A DNA stretch of 64,000 nucleotides from Streptomyces sp. CB02058 (GCF_001905505.1 NZ_LIPG01000005.1:661621-725620), one strand, 5' to 3'. Positions 27,517 to 36,927 are shown, numbered from the stretch's first letter. The notes: generated by a model not told the origin, from the sequence alone. Translations and numbers: made by a program.

Positions 27517-27870
27517 GTGCTGGAGATGACGCGCGAGGAGTTCGAAGAGCTGGTGAGCCTGGCTCTGGACCGGGTCCCGCCTGAGCTGATGCGGCTGATG
27601 GACAACGTCGCGGTGTTCGTGGAGGAGGAGCCGGAGGACCCCGAGGACCGGGAGCTGCTCGGCCTCTACGAGGGCACGCCGCTCACCGAGCGCGGCGAGT
27701 GGTACGCCGGGGTGCTGCCGGACCGGATCACCATCTACCGCGGGCCGACGCTGCGGATGTGCGAGACCCGCGAGGACGTGGTCGCCGAGACGGAGATCAC
27801 CGTCGTCCACGAGATCGCCCACCACTTCGGCATCGACGACGAGCGGCTGCACGAGCTGGGGTACGGATGA
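27517..27870 (+). CDS. Zincin-like metallopeptidase family protein (HExxH)
   Basis: This 117-residue protein belongs to the small metallopeptidase family once called DUF1025. The zinc site is VVHEIAHHFGIDDERLHELG: HEIAH gives the two His ligands and catalytic Glu, and the later Asp/Glu cluster offers the third ligand. There is no export signal. The GTG at 27517 fits the family start (LEMTREEFEEL), with an internal ATG three codons later. The only upstream signal is GACAAT six bases before the GTG, which suggests a leaderless message. Its stop overlaps the ATG of the first crcB gene, making a three-gene coupled operon with the fluoride channels. Confidence 0.88.
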   Translation: MLEMTREEFEELVSLALDRVPPELMRLMDNVAVFVEEEPEDPEDRELLGLYEGTPLTERGEWYAGVLPDRITIYRGPTLRMCETREDVVAETEITVVHEIAHHFGIDDERLHELGYG

Positions 27871-28292
27871 TCCCGCCCCGGCGGGTCCTGGCGGCGGTCG
27901 CGGCGGGCGGCGCGGCCGGGGCGACGGCGCGTTACGCGGCGTCCCTGGCCTGGCCCGCCGCCGAGGGGGAGTTCCCCTGGACGGTCTTCGTGGTCAATGT
28001 GTCGGGCTGCGCCCTGATCGGCGTACTGATGGTGCTGACCGTGGAGACGGGCCGGGTGACGCGTCCGCTGGTGCGGCCGTTCCTGGGGGTCGGGGTGCTC
28101 GGCGGGTTCACGACGTTCTCGACGTACGCCGCCGACGTGTCCGGCCTGCTGGTGCGTCAGGAGGTGGCGCGGGCCGTCGCGTACATGGCGGGGACCGCTG
28201 TGGCGGCGCTTCTCGCGGTGTGGGGCGCGGCGGTGCTGACCCGGGCGCTGGTGGACCGGCTCCCGGCGGGCCGGCCCGGCGGTGCGGCGTGA
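27867..28292 (+). CDS. crcB: Fluoride ion channel subunit CrcB/Fluc (first copy)
   Basis: This 141-residue membrane protein has four transmembrane helices. Landmarks are GGAAGATARY near the start, the FVVNVSGCALIGVL helix with the conserved Asn, and the GGFTTFSTYAADV pore segment whose Phe and Thr residues line the fluoride path. Fluc channels are dual-topology dimers that let toxic fluoride leave the cell. The ATG overlaps the metallopeptidase stop, and the stop overlaps the next crcB (GTGA). Two adjacent copies usually form a heterodimer with opposite orientation. No fluoride riboswitch was recognised upstream. Confidence 0.93.
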   Translation: MIPPRRVLAAVAAGGAAGATARYAASLAWPAAEGEFPWTVFVVNVSGCALIGVLMVLTVETGRVTRPLVRPFLGVGVLGGFTTFSTYAADVSGLLVRQEVARAVAYMAGTAVAALLAVWGAAVLTRALVDRLPAGRPGGAA

Positions 28293-28666
28293 ACTGGCTG
28301 CTGGTCGCCCTCGGGGGCGCGGTCGGGGCCCCGCTGCGCTATCTGACGGACCGTGCGGTCCAGGCGCGGCACGGGGCCGGGCTGCCGTACGTGTTCCCGT
28401 GGGGGACCTTCACCGCCAACGCCGCGGGGAGCCTCCTGCTCGGGCTGCTGACCGGGGCCGCGGTGTCCGGGCCGGCGCACCACTTGCTGGCCACGGGACT
28501 GTGCGGGGCTCTGACGACGTACTCGACGTTCTCGTACGAGACGCTGCGGCTGGCCGAGACGGGCCGCGGCTTCCTCGCGACGGCCAATGTGCTGGCGTCG
28601 CTGCTGGTGGGGCTCGGGGCGGTGTTCCTGGGTGTCGAACTCATGGGCGGTTTCGGGGTGTCCTGA
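28289..28666 (+). CDS. crcB: Fluoride ion channel subunit CrcB/Fluc (second copy)
   Basis: This 125-residue protein is the partner of the preceding gene, with four helices and the same signatures: GGAVGAPLRYL, FTANAAGSLLLGLL and GALTTYSTFSYET. Its start GTG overlaps the stop of the first copy, so the two subunits are made in equal amounts. The pair should assemble as an antiparallel heterodimer. The charge bias of its loops could confirm opposite insertion. It ends the metallopeptidase-crcB-crcB operon. Confidence 0.93.
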   Translation: MNWLLVALGGAVGAPLRYLTDRAVQARHGAGLPYVFPWGTFTANAAGSLLLGLLTGAAVSGPAHHLLATGLCGALTTYSTFSYETLRLAETGRGFLATANVLASLLVGLGAVFLGVELMGGFGVS

Positions 28667-28792
28667 GGGGCGGGCCGGAGGGCCGGCGCGTGTGCGGGTG
28701 TTGTGTCCGGGCGTGTCCCCGGCGGGGGCAGGGGAGTTGAACACATCGCTCCCCCCTCACCGCCGTCCCTCTCCGCTCCGGAGGTGCACCCC

Positions 28793-29353
28793 GTGCGCCA
28801 GTTGTCCGTCCGCGTCCGCCGGGCAGCCGTCAGCGTGCTGACGATCGCCGTGTCCACAGGCTGTATGAGCGTCGGCGGCGACGCCGGGAAGCCCGAGCCT
28901 CCGCACCCCTCCGGACGGAAGGGGGCATCGGACAGCCGCCCGGACGGCGGGACCGTCTCGGGCACCGGCCGGTACGGCGGCCCCGGCGACCGCCGCGCGG
29001 AGGCGCAGTCCGACCGGGGCGCGTCCCGGAAGCCGGACGGCAAGGCCTCGGGCCGCCCCTCGGCCACCCCGGGGGCGGCGCGGCCGGAGCCCGGCGGCCC
29101 CGGTACGCCGGAACCGACCCTGGGAGGCCACCTGCCCACCCCGGAGCCCAGCGCGCCCGGTCCGGCCGAGCCGACGCCCCCGCCGGTCACCCCGGAGACG
29201 CCGCCGCCCTCGCCCGAACCGGAGCCGTCGCCTCCTCAGGAGCCGCCCTCGGCCTCGCCGGCCGCTCAGTTCCGTACCGACGCGATGGGGCCGCGGGGCC
29301 GGGTGGAGGTGTGGCCGACCCCGGTGGCATCACCGCAGGTCGCGCCGGTGTGA
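28793..29353 (+). CDS. Pro/Ser-rich secreted lipoprotein of unknown function
   Basis: This 186-residue protein begins at a GTG preceded by GGAGGTG. A basic start (RQLSVRVRR) and hydrophobic stretch (AAVSVLTIAVSTGC) end in a lipobox-like Cys at about residue 23. The mature part is low-complexity: many Pro, Gly, Glu and Ser, with a run of repeated PEP- and TPP-like units from about 115 to 165 and a short conserved-looking tail FRTDAMGPRGRVEVWPTP. I recognise no domain. It is probably an extended cell-surface protein that spans the wall. Confidence 0.7.
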   Translation: MRQLSVRVRRAAVSVLTIAVSTGCMSVGGDAGKPEPPHPSGRKGASDSRPDGGTVSGTGRYGGPGDRRAEAQSDRGASRKPDGKASGRPSATPGAARPEPGGPGTPEPTLGGHLPTPEPSAPGPAEPTPPPVTPETPPPSPEPEPSPPQEPPSASPAAQFRTDAMGPRGRVEVWPTPVASPQVAPV

Positions 29354-29562
29354 GCGGGGGCTCGGCGGACCCGGTTTGCGCGAAGTGGGGGAGGGTGCGT
29401 ATGGTAGTAGATCGTTTGATCCCATTGCCCGGCGCCGACACAGAAGAGCGCCGTGTGGCGCGTACTCTCCCTTGCCGTGGCTGGACCGCATTGAGGCGGT
29501 CGAAATTGCGAATCACGGAGTTACGGGCGCGTGCCGAGACTCCGGAAGGTTTCGCATTTCGC
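29354..29562 (+). promoter_or_regulatory. Leader of the DEAD-box helicase gene
   Basis: This 209-base region is less GC-rich than its surroundings. It contains a likely promoter around TATGGTAGTAGATCG (29400-29414) and a hairpin GCGCC-GTGT-GGCGC near 29451. The leader of roughly 150 bases before the ATG is long. DEAD-box helicases in other bacteria often have long, cold-responsive leaders, so a similar control is possible but not shown. Confidence 0.4.
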
Positions 29563-31818
29563 ATGTCAATTTCCAGTTCTGACCGCACCGTCATGCCCGA
29601 GAACGTCGAGAACGACGTCGAGAACATCGAGGCGGCCCAGGTCGTCGAGGCCGCAGAGGCCGTCGTGACCGAGGCCCCCGAGGCTGTCCGGGCCGCCGAC
29701 GAGGCGCCCGCCGCCGAGGACGTCGTCTCCGAGGACGCTCCCGCCGAGGACGCCGAGCCGGGCATCACCTTCGCCGATCTGGGCCTGCCCGAGGGCATCG
29801 TCCGCAAGCTCGCGCAGAACGGTGTGACGGCCCCCTTCCCGATCCAGGCCGCGACCATCCCGGACGCCCTGGCCGGCAAGGACATCCTGGGCCGTGGCCG
29901 TACCGGCTCCGGCAAGACGCTCTCCTTCGGTCTGCCGACCCTGGCCGCGCTGGCCGGCGGTCACACCGAGAAGAAGAAGCCCCGCGCGATCATCCTCACG
30001 CCGACCCGTGAGCTCGCGATGCAGGTCGCGGACGCGCTTCAGCCCTACGGCGACGTGCTCGGCCTGAAGATGAAGGTCGTCTGCGGCGGTACGTCGATGG
30101 GCAACCAGATCTACGCGCTGGAGCGCGGTGTCGACGTCCTCGTCGCCACCCCGGGCCGTCTGCGCGACATCATCAACCGCGGCGCCTGCTCCCTGGAGAA
30201 CGTCCAGGTCGCGGTGCTCGACGAGGCCGACCAGATGTCGGACCTGGGCTTCCTGCCCGAGGTCACCGAGCTGCTCGACCAGATCCCCGGCGGCGGCCAG
30301 CGCATGCTCTTCTCCGCCACCATGGAGAACGAGATCGGCACGCTCGTCAAGCGCTACCTGAGCAACCCGGTCACCCACGAGGTCGACAGCGCCCAGGGCA
30401 ACGTCTCGACCATGTCGCACCACGTCCTCGTCGTGAAGCCGAAGGACAAGGCGCCCGTCACGGCCGCGATCGCCGCCCGCAAGGGCCGCACGATCATCTT
30501 CGTCCGCACCCAGCTGGGCGCCGACCGCATCGCCGAGCAGCTCATCGAGTCCGGCGTGAAGGCCGACGCGCTGCACGGCGGCATGACCCAGGGAGCCCGT
30601 ACCCGCGTCCTCGAGGACTTCAAGAAGGGCTACGTCAACGCCCTCGTCGCCACCGACGTCGCCGCCCGCGGCATCCACGTCGACGGCATCGACCTCGTCC
30701 TGAACGTGGACCCGGCCGGCGACCACAAGGACTACCTGCACCGCTCGGGCCGTACCGCCCGTGCAGGCCGCTCCGGTGTCGTCGTCTCGCTGGCGCTTCC
30801 GCACCAGCGCCGCCAGATCTTCCGCCTCATGGAGGACGCGGGCGTCGACGCCTCGCGCCACATCGTGCAGGGCGCGGGCGTCTTCGAGCCCGAGGTCGCC
30901 GAGATCACCGGTGCCCGTTCGCTGACCGAGGTCCAGGCCGACTCCGCGAACAACGCGGCCAAGCAGGCCGAGCGCGAGGCCGCCGACCTCACCAAGCAGC
31001 TGGAGCGCGTCCAGCGCCGTGCCGTCGAGCTGCGCGAGGAGGCCGACCGGCTGGTCGCCCGTGCCGCCCGCGAGCGGGGCGACGACCCGGAGACCGCGGT
31101 GGCCGAGGCCGCCGCCGAGGCCGAGGCGGCGCTCATCGCCGCGGCGTCCGTCCCCGAGCAGCCGGCCGCGCGTGACGACCGTCGCGACGACCGGGGCAAC
31201 TTCAACCGCCGTGACGACCGTGGCGGCAACGACCGGGGCGGTTACCGCGGCGGCAACGACCGCGGTGGCGACCGGGGTGGCTTCCGCTCCGGTGGCGACC
31301 GTCGTGACGACCGGGGTGGCCGTTCGTTCGAGCGTCGTGACAACGACCGTCCGTCGTTCAACCGCGACCGTCGTGACGACCGTCCGTCCGGTGGCTTCCG
31401 CTCCGGTGGCGACCGTCGTGACGACCGGGGTGGCCGTTCCTTCGAGCGTCGTGACAACGACCGTCCGTCGTTCAACCGCGACCGTCGTGACGACCGTCCC
31501 TCCGGTGGCTTCCGCTCCGGCGGCGACCGTCGTGACGACCGGGGTGGCCGTTCCTTCGAGCGTCGTGACAACGACCGTCCGTCGTTCAACCGCGACCGTC
31601 GTGACGACCGTCCCTCCGGTGGCTTCCGCTCCGGCGGCAGCGACCGTCCGTTCAACCGCGACCGTCGTGACGACCGTCCCTCGGGCGGCTTCCGCTCCGG
31701 TGGCAGCGACCGTCCGACCGGCCGCCGTGACGACCACCGCGGTGGCACCGGCACGGGTACCGGCACCGGTACCTTCGGCCGCCGCGACGACAAGCCGCGC
31801 TGGAAGCGCAACGGCTGA
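29563..31818 (+). CDS. DEAD-box ATP-dependent RNA helicase with Arg/Gly/Asp-rich repeat tail
   Basis: This 751-residue helicase has an acidic N-terminal extension (10-65). The core then follows: Q motif with FPIQAATIP near 92, Walker A GRTGSGKT at 112-119, PTRELA, DEAD at 220-223, SAT at 251-253, and HRSGRTARAG as motif VI. After about residue 450 comes a coiled coil rich in Glu and Ala. The C-terminal 200 residues form a disordered RNA-binding tail of Arg-Gly-Gly and Arg-Asp-Asp units with three near-perfect 38-residue repeats. It probably remodels structured RNA, for instance in the cold or in ribosome assembly. The start at 29563 has a loosely spaced GGAAGG; an upstream in-frame start is less likely. 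Confidence 0.92.
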   Translation: MSISSSDRTVMPENVENDVENIEAAQVVEAAEAVVTEAPEAVRAADEAPAAEDVVSEDAPAEDAEPGITFADLGLPEGIVRKLAQNGVTAPFPIQAATIPDALAGKDILGRGRTGSGKTLSFGLPTLAALAGGHTEKKKPRAIILTPTRELAMQVADALQPYGDVLGLKMKVVCGGTSMGNQIYALERGVDVLVATPGRLRDIINRGACSLENVQVAVLDEADQMSDLGFLPEVTELLDQIPGGGQRMLFSATMENEIGTLVKRYLSNPVTHEVDSAQGNVSTMSHHVLVVKPKDKAPVTAAIAARKGRTIIFVRTQLGADRIAEQLIESGVKADALHGGMTQGARTRVLEDFKKGYVNALVATDVAARGIHVDGIDLVLNVDPAGDHKDYLHRSGRTARAGRSGVVVSLALPHQRRQIFRLMEDAGVDASRHIVQGAGVFEPEVAEITGARSLTEVQADSANNAAKQAEREAADLTKQLERVQRRAVELREEADRLVARAARERGDDPETAVAEAAAEAEAALIAAASVPEQPAARDDRRDDRGNFNRRDDRGGNDRGGYRGGNDRGGDRGGFRSGGDRRDDRGGRSFERRDNDRPSFNRDRRDDRPSGGFRSGGDRRDDRGGRSFERRDNDRPSFNRDRRDDRPSGGFRSGGDRRDDRGGRSFERRDNDRPSFNRDRRDDRPSGGFRSGGSDRPFNRDRRDDRPSGGFRSGGSDRPTGRRDDHRGGTGTGTGTGTFGRRDDKPRWKRNG
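31276..31617 (+). repeat. 114-bp in-frame tandem repeat inside the helicase gene
   Basis: Three nearly identical 114-bp units start at 31276, 31390 and 31504, and a partial fourth starts at 31618. Each encodes 38 residues containing GGDRRDDRGGRSFERRDNDR and a second RRDDRPSGGFR part. The few differences are silent. Such uniform repeats expand and shrink easily by slippage or recombination without breaking the frame. Confidence 0.92.
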
Positions 31819-31838
31819 CCGTCGCTGACCGACTGACG

Positions 31839-31876
31839 CAGGGCCCGTACAGCACTCCGGTGCCGTACGGGCCCTG
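31839..31876 (+). terminator. Terminator of the DEAD-box helicase gene
   Basis: CAGGGCCCGTAC and its exact complement form a 12-bp stem with a 14-base loop, 20 bases after the stop. Confidence 0.8.
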
Positions 31877-32104
31877 CGGCGTTGTGCGTGAGCTGCCAGG
31901 ACCCCCGGGCCACTGAACCGGTTCGAAACGCGACCCCGGTTCCTGTGGGGTTCCTGTTACGATCCCCCCACTCGCGTGGGGGGTACGTGCCGGGGGGCAG
32001 GTACGGGCGGCCAAGTGCGCCCGGAAACAGTCGAGTTCCGACGACAGCCGTTCTTTTCTTCCTCCTCCATGCCTGCGCACTGATCAGTCCAGGGGAGGAA
32101 CCGA

Positions 32105-35100
32105 GTGGCCAACCGCGCCCTCAGATCCGGCGTCGTCGCCGCATCGCTCGTACTGTCCGTCACGGCCGGCCTGTCGCCGGTGGCCGCCGCCGCGCCGGGC
32201 ACCACGCCCGCCGCCGTACCGGCCGCCACGGCCTCGGCCGCCGACCCGGTGGTCGTGCCGGCCGCGCTGAGCAGCTCCGTACAGCCCTTCACCCTCGTCT
32301 CGACCGGCGGCGCCCGCGAGGCGGACGCCGTGGGGAAGCTGGGTGTCTTCAGCCGCGTACCCGGCTCGGCCGACTACCGCTGGACGCGCTTCTCGGACGG
32401 GACCCACGTCCCCGCGGGGCCGACGGGCACGGGCACCGTCACACGGATGTACGGGACCGGGACCGACACGATCGCCTACCTCCGGGCGAACGAGGTCGAG
32501 CTGCGCGACATGGCGGCGGGCACCACGACCTTCGTGACCATCCCCGAGGGGCTCACCTTCTCCGGTGTGTACGGGCACACGGTCGTCGCCGTGAAACTGC
32601 TGAAGGTGGAGTCCGGTGGGACGACCAGCACGGCGGCGCCCGAGGCGCACCTCCTGGACGTGCGGGCTGACGGGACGACCCGGGACCGTACGGTCACCGG
32701 CTTCCCCGAGGGCGCCAAGTACTGGCTGTCCGAGGCCGCCGCGGCGGGCGACGAGAACGGCATCCTGCTGCGCTACATCCACGAGGGTGTCGCCCGCATG
32801 TCGCTGGTCGACGTGAAGACGGCGCAGCTGTCCGCGAGTTCGGCCCACATTCGGGGGGCGGCGCCCGGCTACCTCCTGACGCCCCGGTACGTGGTCTGGT
32901 ACTCCTACGGCGCCGACTCGACGATCAACGTGGTCCCCCGGTCGGACCTGGCGGCCACCCCGAGGGTCCTCACGGCACCCGCGCCCACCGAGCGAAACGG
33001 CTACCACCTCGCCGTCGTCGGGGACTGGCTGCTGCACAACAAGGGCAACAGCGCCCTGACGGCCACGCCTCTCGACGGAGGTCCCGCCCGCCAGTTGCTC
33101 CCGAAGGCCAGGACGGAGATCGCGGCGGCCCAGGACGGCTCCGCCGTGGTCGTCGGCGGAGCCACCGGTTACCCCTCGGACGCGATCTGGGGGGCCTACC
33201 GCATCGTGGAGGGCCCGGACGGCGTGCCGCAGCCCACCCGCGTGGTGGACCTGACCGCGCTGCCCAGGGATCTGGAGGGGATCGGCCTGGCGGCCGGCAA
33301 GCTGACGACGGTGGACCGTCCCGCGAGGCTCCGCGAGGGCACCGAGCGGCTGCTCGCGGTCCAGGGAAGCCCGGTCTACGGTCCCGCCGCCGACTCGTTC
33401 ATCTCCTTCGTGAGCGACTGCGGTCCGCAGGACCCGGACTGCTACGCGATCCACGGCACCCCGGAGGGGGAGCCGGTCGTCCTGAACAGGCAGTCGTCCG
33501 GCGACGAGATACGGATCTCCCGCTTGGGCGAGTTCCGCACAGGTCTCTCCGGGGGGACGATCACGGACACCGACGGCGACTGGACCGTCTACACGCACGC
33601 CGCTTCCAAGCAGCAGATCGTCTACCAGGGGGCCGGCCGGGAGAAGGTCCTGACCAGGGCCCCCGTGGCGTCCGCCCTCTGGGCCGGCACGCTGTGGAGC
33701 GCCGGGGCCACGGCGGGCACGGTCACCTCGTACGACCTGGCCGCGCGCAGGACCACGGCGACGGTGTCCCTCGGCACGGACTGCGTCCCGGACGAACTCC
33801 AGGCGCTGGGACGCTGGTTGTACTGGTCGTGCGCCGGCTCCGGCCGGGCCGGGGTGCTCGACCGTACGACGGGGACGTCGCAGTCCGTGCCCGTCGGCGA
33901 GGCCCTGCTGGGCGACGGATACCTCGTACGCCACGACAAGGCGGCCGGGAAGCTGGTGCTGACCGACCTGGTGTCCTCGGCGGCGGCCGGTTCCGCGGTG
34001 TCCCGGACGGTCGCGGACCTTCCCGCGACGGCGGACCCGCAGCGCCGGGTGGACTGGACGGTGGACAAGTACGGCGGCCACCTCGCCTACGTGGACGCGG
34101 GCCAGCGGGTGCACGTGGTGCCCACCGGGGTGCCGACGCAGCCGCTGTCGGCCGGCGGGGAGTCCTGGGCGGGCCAGGACTGGACGTACAGGGCCACCCT
34201 CTCCAAGCCCGCCGCCTCCTGGAAGGCCGTCTTCACGGACCTGCGGACGAAGAAGGTGGTCCGCACGGTCACGGGCGGCGAGGTGCGGGGAGAGCTCTAC
34301 GCGGACTGGGACGCGCGCACCGACGGCGGAACACTCGCCGTCAACGGCCCGTACGGCTGGAAGCTGACCGTGCAGCCGGCCGACGGCCACGGCGCGGCCC
34401 TCGTCCGGACCGGGGAGGTCGCCCTGACCCGGGGTGCGGCGGCCTGGCGGGACTTCGGCCGGGACGGGCTCGGGGACCTGTTCGTCGCCGTGGAGGACGG
34501 CATGCTCGGGAAGCGCCCGGGGAAGCTGCCCGGCACGGTCGGCCCGCTCACCGGCTACTGGGGTTACGAGGACACCGCCGCGAAGCGGATCCTGCCGACG
34601 GGAGACCTGGCCGGGGACGGGTGCAACGACTACCTGGCCGTGAACGACTTCGGCTCGCTGATCCGGCTGAACGGCACGTGCGACGAGGGCAGCGGCCTCC
34701 CCACCGCGTACGTGAAGATCGGCACGGGCTGGAAGACGTACGACCTGTTCGCCCCCGGCGACATCAACGGCGACGGGATCGCGGACCTGCTGGCGCGCCA
34801 GCAGGCCACCGGCTACCTCTTCCTGTACCCGGGCGACGGCAAGGGCCGGCTGAAGGCCCGGACGCAGATCGGCACCGGCTGGAACGGGCTCACGGTCGTC
34901 GGCGCGGGTGACCTCACCGGCGACGGCGCCGGGGACCTGCTGGTCCGTGACCGCGCCGGGGTCCTGTGGCGCTACCCCGGGAACGGCAAGGGCAGGCTCG
35001 CGGCCAAGGTGCGGATCGGCTCGGGCTGGCAGCAGTACGACGCGCTCGCGGCGGTCGGCGACATCACGGGCGACGGGAGGAACGACCTGCTCGCCAGGGA

Positions 35101-35203
35101 CAAGGCCGGGGTGCTCTGGCGCTACAACGGCACCGGGACGGGGACGTTCGCCGGGCCGTCCAGGATGGGGCCGGGCTGGCAGAAGTACCCCGCCCTGTTC
35201 TAG
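32105..35203 (+). CDS. Large secreted FG-GAP/VCBS repeat protein
   Basis: This 1032-residue exported protein starts at GTG with GGGAGGA upstream. A Sec signal (1-30, VAASLVLSVTAGLSPVAAAA) precedes a region (about 55-780) of beta-propeller-like repeats that I do not recognise in detail. The C-terminal 250 residues hold FG-GAP repeats, with calcium-binding loops DINGDGIADLL, DLTGDGAGDLL and DITGDGRNDLL each followed by a WRYPGNGKG-like strand. FG-GAP propellers bind ligands or surfaces. The upstream leader begins with a hairpin (CCCCCCAC/GTGGGGGG, 31964-31983) right after a possible -10 TACGAT. Function is unknown. Confidence 0.85.
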   Translation: MANRALRSGVVAASLVLSVTAGLSPVAAAAPGTTPAAVPAATASAADPVVVPAALSSSVQPFTLVSTGGAREADAVGKLGVFSRVPGSADYRWTRFSDGTHVPAGPTGTGTVTRMYGTGTDTIAYLRANEVELRDMAAGTTTFVTIPEGLTFSGVYGHTVVAVKLLKVESGGTTSTAAPEAHLLDVRADGTTRDRTVTGFPEGAKYWLSEAAAAGDENGILLRYIHEGVARMSLVDVKTAQLSASSAHIRGAAPGYLLTPRYVVWYSYGADSTINVVPRSDLAATPRVLTAPAPTERNGYHLAVVGDWLLHNKGNSALTATPLDGGPARQLLPKARTEIAAAQDGSAVVVGGATGYPSDAIWGAYRIVEGPDGVPQPTRVVDLTALPRDLEGIGLAAGKLTTVDRPARLREGTERLLAVQGSPVYGPAADSFISFVSDCGPQDPDCYAIHGTPEGEPVVLNRQSSGDEIRISRLGEFRTGLSGGTITDTDGDWTVYTHAASKQQIVYQGAGREKVLTRAPVASALWAGTLWSAGATAGTVTSYDLAARRTTATVSLGTDCVPDELQALGRWLYWSCAGSGRAGVLDRTTGTSQSVPVGEALLGDGYLVRHDKAAGKLVLTDLVSSAAAGSAVSRTVADLPATADPQRRVDWTVDKYGGHLAYVDAGQRVHVVPTGVPTQPLSAGGESWAGQDWTYRATLSKPAASWKAVFTDLRTKKVVRTVTGGEVRGELYADWDARTDGGTLAVNGPYGWKLTVQPADGHGAALVRTGEVALTRGAAAWRDFGRDGLGDLFVAVEDGMLGKRPGKLPGTVGPLTGYWGYEDTAAKRILPTGDLAGDGCNDYLAVNDFGSLIRLNGTCDEGSGLPTAYVKIGTGWKTYDLFAPGDINGDGIADLLARQQATGYLFLYPGDGKGRLKARTQIGTGWNGLTVVGAGDLTGDGAGDLLVRDRAGVLWRYPGNGKGRLAAKVRIGSGWQQYDALAAVGDITGDGRNDLLARDKAGVLWRYNGTGTGTFAGPSRMGPGWQKYPALF

Positions 35204-35264
35204 CGGGACAACGCATCGGGTGAGGGGCGCATGCCGTGCCCCCGGCGAGGGCATCGCTGGGGGC

Positions 35265-36836
35265 ATGACAAACGACGATGCCGCTGTGGCGGTGCCACCA
35301 CCCGACGCTTCCGCGGGCCCGCATGCTCCCTCTCCGGCCGCTCCTCCCACCGACGAGGAGCGGCTGGCCGAACTCGGCTACACCCAGGTGCTCGCCCGCC
35401 GGATGTCCGCGTTCTCCAACTACGCCGTCTCGTTCACGATCATCTCGGTGCTCTCCGGCTGCCTGACGCTGTATCTGTTCGGCATGAACACGGGCGGGCC
35501 CGCCGTCATCACCTGGGGCTGGGTCGGCGTCGGGCTGATGACGCTGTTCGTCGGCCTGGCGATGGCCGAGATCTGTTCGGCGTACCCGACCTCCGCCGGC
35601 CTGTACTTCTGGGCCCACCGCCTCGCCCCGCCGCGCTCCGCCGCCGCGTGGGCGTGGTTCGCCGGCTGGTTCAACGTGCTGGGCCAGGTCGCCGTCACCG
35701 CCGGCATCGACTTCGGCGCCGCGTCCTTCCTCGGGGCCTATCTGAACCTCCAGTTCGGCTTCGAGGTCACCCCGGGCCGCACGATCCTGCTCTTCGCGGC
35801 GATCCTGATCCTGCACGGCCTGCTGAACACCTTCGGCGTCGGCATCGTCGCCTTCCTCAACAACGTCAGCGTGTGGTGGCACGTGGTCGGGGTCGCCGTC
35901 ATCGTGGGCGCGCTGACCTTCGTACCGGACTCGCACCAGTCGGCGTCGTACGTCTTCACCGAGTTCGTGAACAACACCGGCTGGGGCAGCGGGTTCTACG
36001 TCGTGATGATCGGCCTGCTGATGGCGCAGTACACCTTCACCGGCTACGACGCCTCCGCCCATATGACCGAGGAGACCCACGACGCGGCCGTGGCGGGCCC
36101 GCGCGGCATCGTGCAGTCCATCTGGACGTCCTGGATCGCCGGGTTCGTGCTCCTGCTGGGCTTCACCTTCGCCATCCAGTCCTACGACGGCGCCCTGAAC
36201 TCCCCGACCGGCGCCCCGCCCGCCCAGATCCTCCTGGACGCGCTCGGCGCCACGACGGGCAAACTCCTGCTGCTCGTCGTGATCGGCGCTCAGCTCTTCT
36301 GCGGCATGGCCTCCGTGACCGCCAACAGCCGCATGATCTACGCCTTCTCGCGCGACGGGGCGCTGCCCTTCTCCCGCGTCTGGCACACGGTCAGCCCCCG
36401 CACCCGCACCCCCGTCGCCGCGGTCTGGCTGGCCGCGCTCGGCGCCCTGGCCCTCGGTCTCCCGTATCTGATCAACGTCACGGCGTACGCGGCGGTGACC
36501 TCCATCGCGGTCATCGGCCTCTACATCGCCTACGTCATCCCCACCCTGCTCAGGCTGCTGCGGGGCGACGACTTCGTCCGGGGCCCCTGGCACCTGGGCC
36601 GCTGGTCCCGGCCCATCGGGATCGTCGCGGTGTCCTGGGTCGCGGTGATCACGGTGCTGTTCATGCTGCCCCAGGTGTCCCCGGTCACCTGGGAGAGCTT
36701 CAACTACGCGCCCCTGGCGGTCCTGGTGGTTCTCGGCTTCGCCGCCGTCTGGTGGCTGGTCTCGGCCCGCCACTGGTTCCTGAAGCAGGCCGCCCCGGTT
36801 CACAAGGGCACGATCACGGACGAAACCACGGACTGA
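35265..36836 (+). CDS. APC-family amino acid permease
   Basis: This 523-residue membrane protein has about twelve transmembrane helices after a 45-residue soluble tail. Helix 1 follows LARRMSAFSNYAVSFTIISVLSG, the usual unwound helix 1 region of GABA/choline-type permeases, and SAYPTSAGLYFWAHRLAPP follows helix 2. Later features are FTGYDASAHMTEETHDAA, the conserved cytoplasmic loop of APC transporters, and SRMIYAFSRDGALP near residue 360. It imports an amino acid or amine with protons; the substrate is not readable. The ATG at 35265 sits behind a GGGGG stretch. It is probably a single-gene unit. Confidence 0.9.
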   Translation: MTNDDAAVAVPPPDASAGPHAPSPAAPPTDEERLAELGYTQVLARRMSAFSNYAVSFTIISVLSGCLTLYLFGMNTGGPAVITWGWVGVGLMTLFVGLAMAEICSAYPTSAGLYFWAHRLAPPRSAAAWAWFAGWFNVLGQVAVTAGIDFGAASFLGAYLNLQFGFEVTPGRTILLFAAILILHGLLNTFGVGIVAFLNNVSVWWHVVGVAVIVGALTFVPDSHQSASYVFTEFVNNTGWGSGFYVVMIGLLMAQYTFTGYDASAHMTEETHDAAVAGPRGIVQSIWTSWIAGFVLLLGFTFAIQSYDGALNSPTGAPPAQILLDALGATTGKLLLLVVIGAQLFCGMASVTANSRMIYAFSRDGALPFSRVWHTVSPRTRTPVAAVWLAALGALALGLPYLINVTAYAAVTSIAVIGLYIAYVIPTLLRLLRGDDFVRGPWHLGRWSRPIGIVAVSWVAVITVLFMLPQVSPVTWESFNYAPLAVLVVLGFAAVWWLVSARHWFLKQAAPVHKGTITDETTD

Positions 36837-36927
36837 CCCGGACCGCCCCGGCCACGACAGGGCCCGGCACCCGATACCCGATCGGCTGCCGGGTCATGGC
36901 CAGCTATGCTCGGGGGTGATCCATCGT

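Noticed and set aside
27380..27520. Fluoride riboswitch before the crcB operon
   Set aside because: The conserved GGNGAUGG...CUGAUG elements are not visible in the short region before 27517.
29401..29562. Earlier in-frame ATG for the DEAD-box helicase
   Set aside because: The added 54 residues look like translated leader with promoter-like sequence and no similarity to helicase N-termini.
29566..31737. Very long minus-strand frame opposite the DEAD-box helicase
   Set aside because: It is the antisense shadow of the repeat-rich GC-biased gene; its product is repetitive Val/Thr without domain features.
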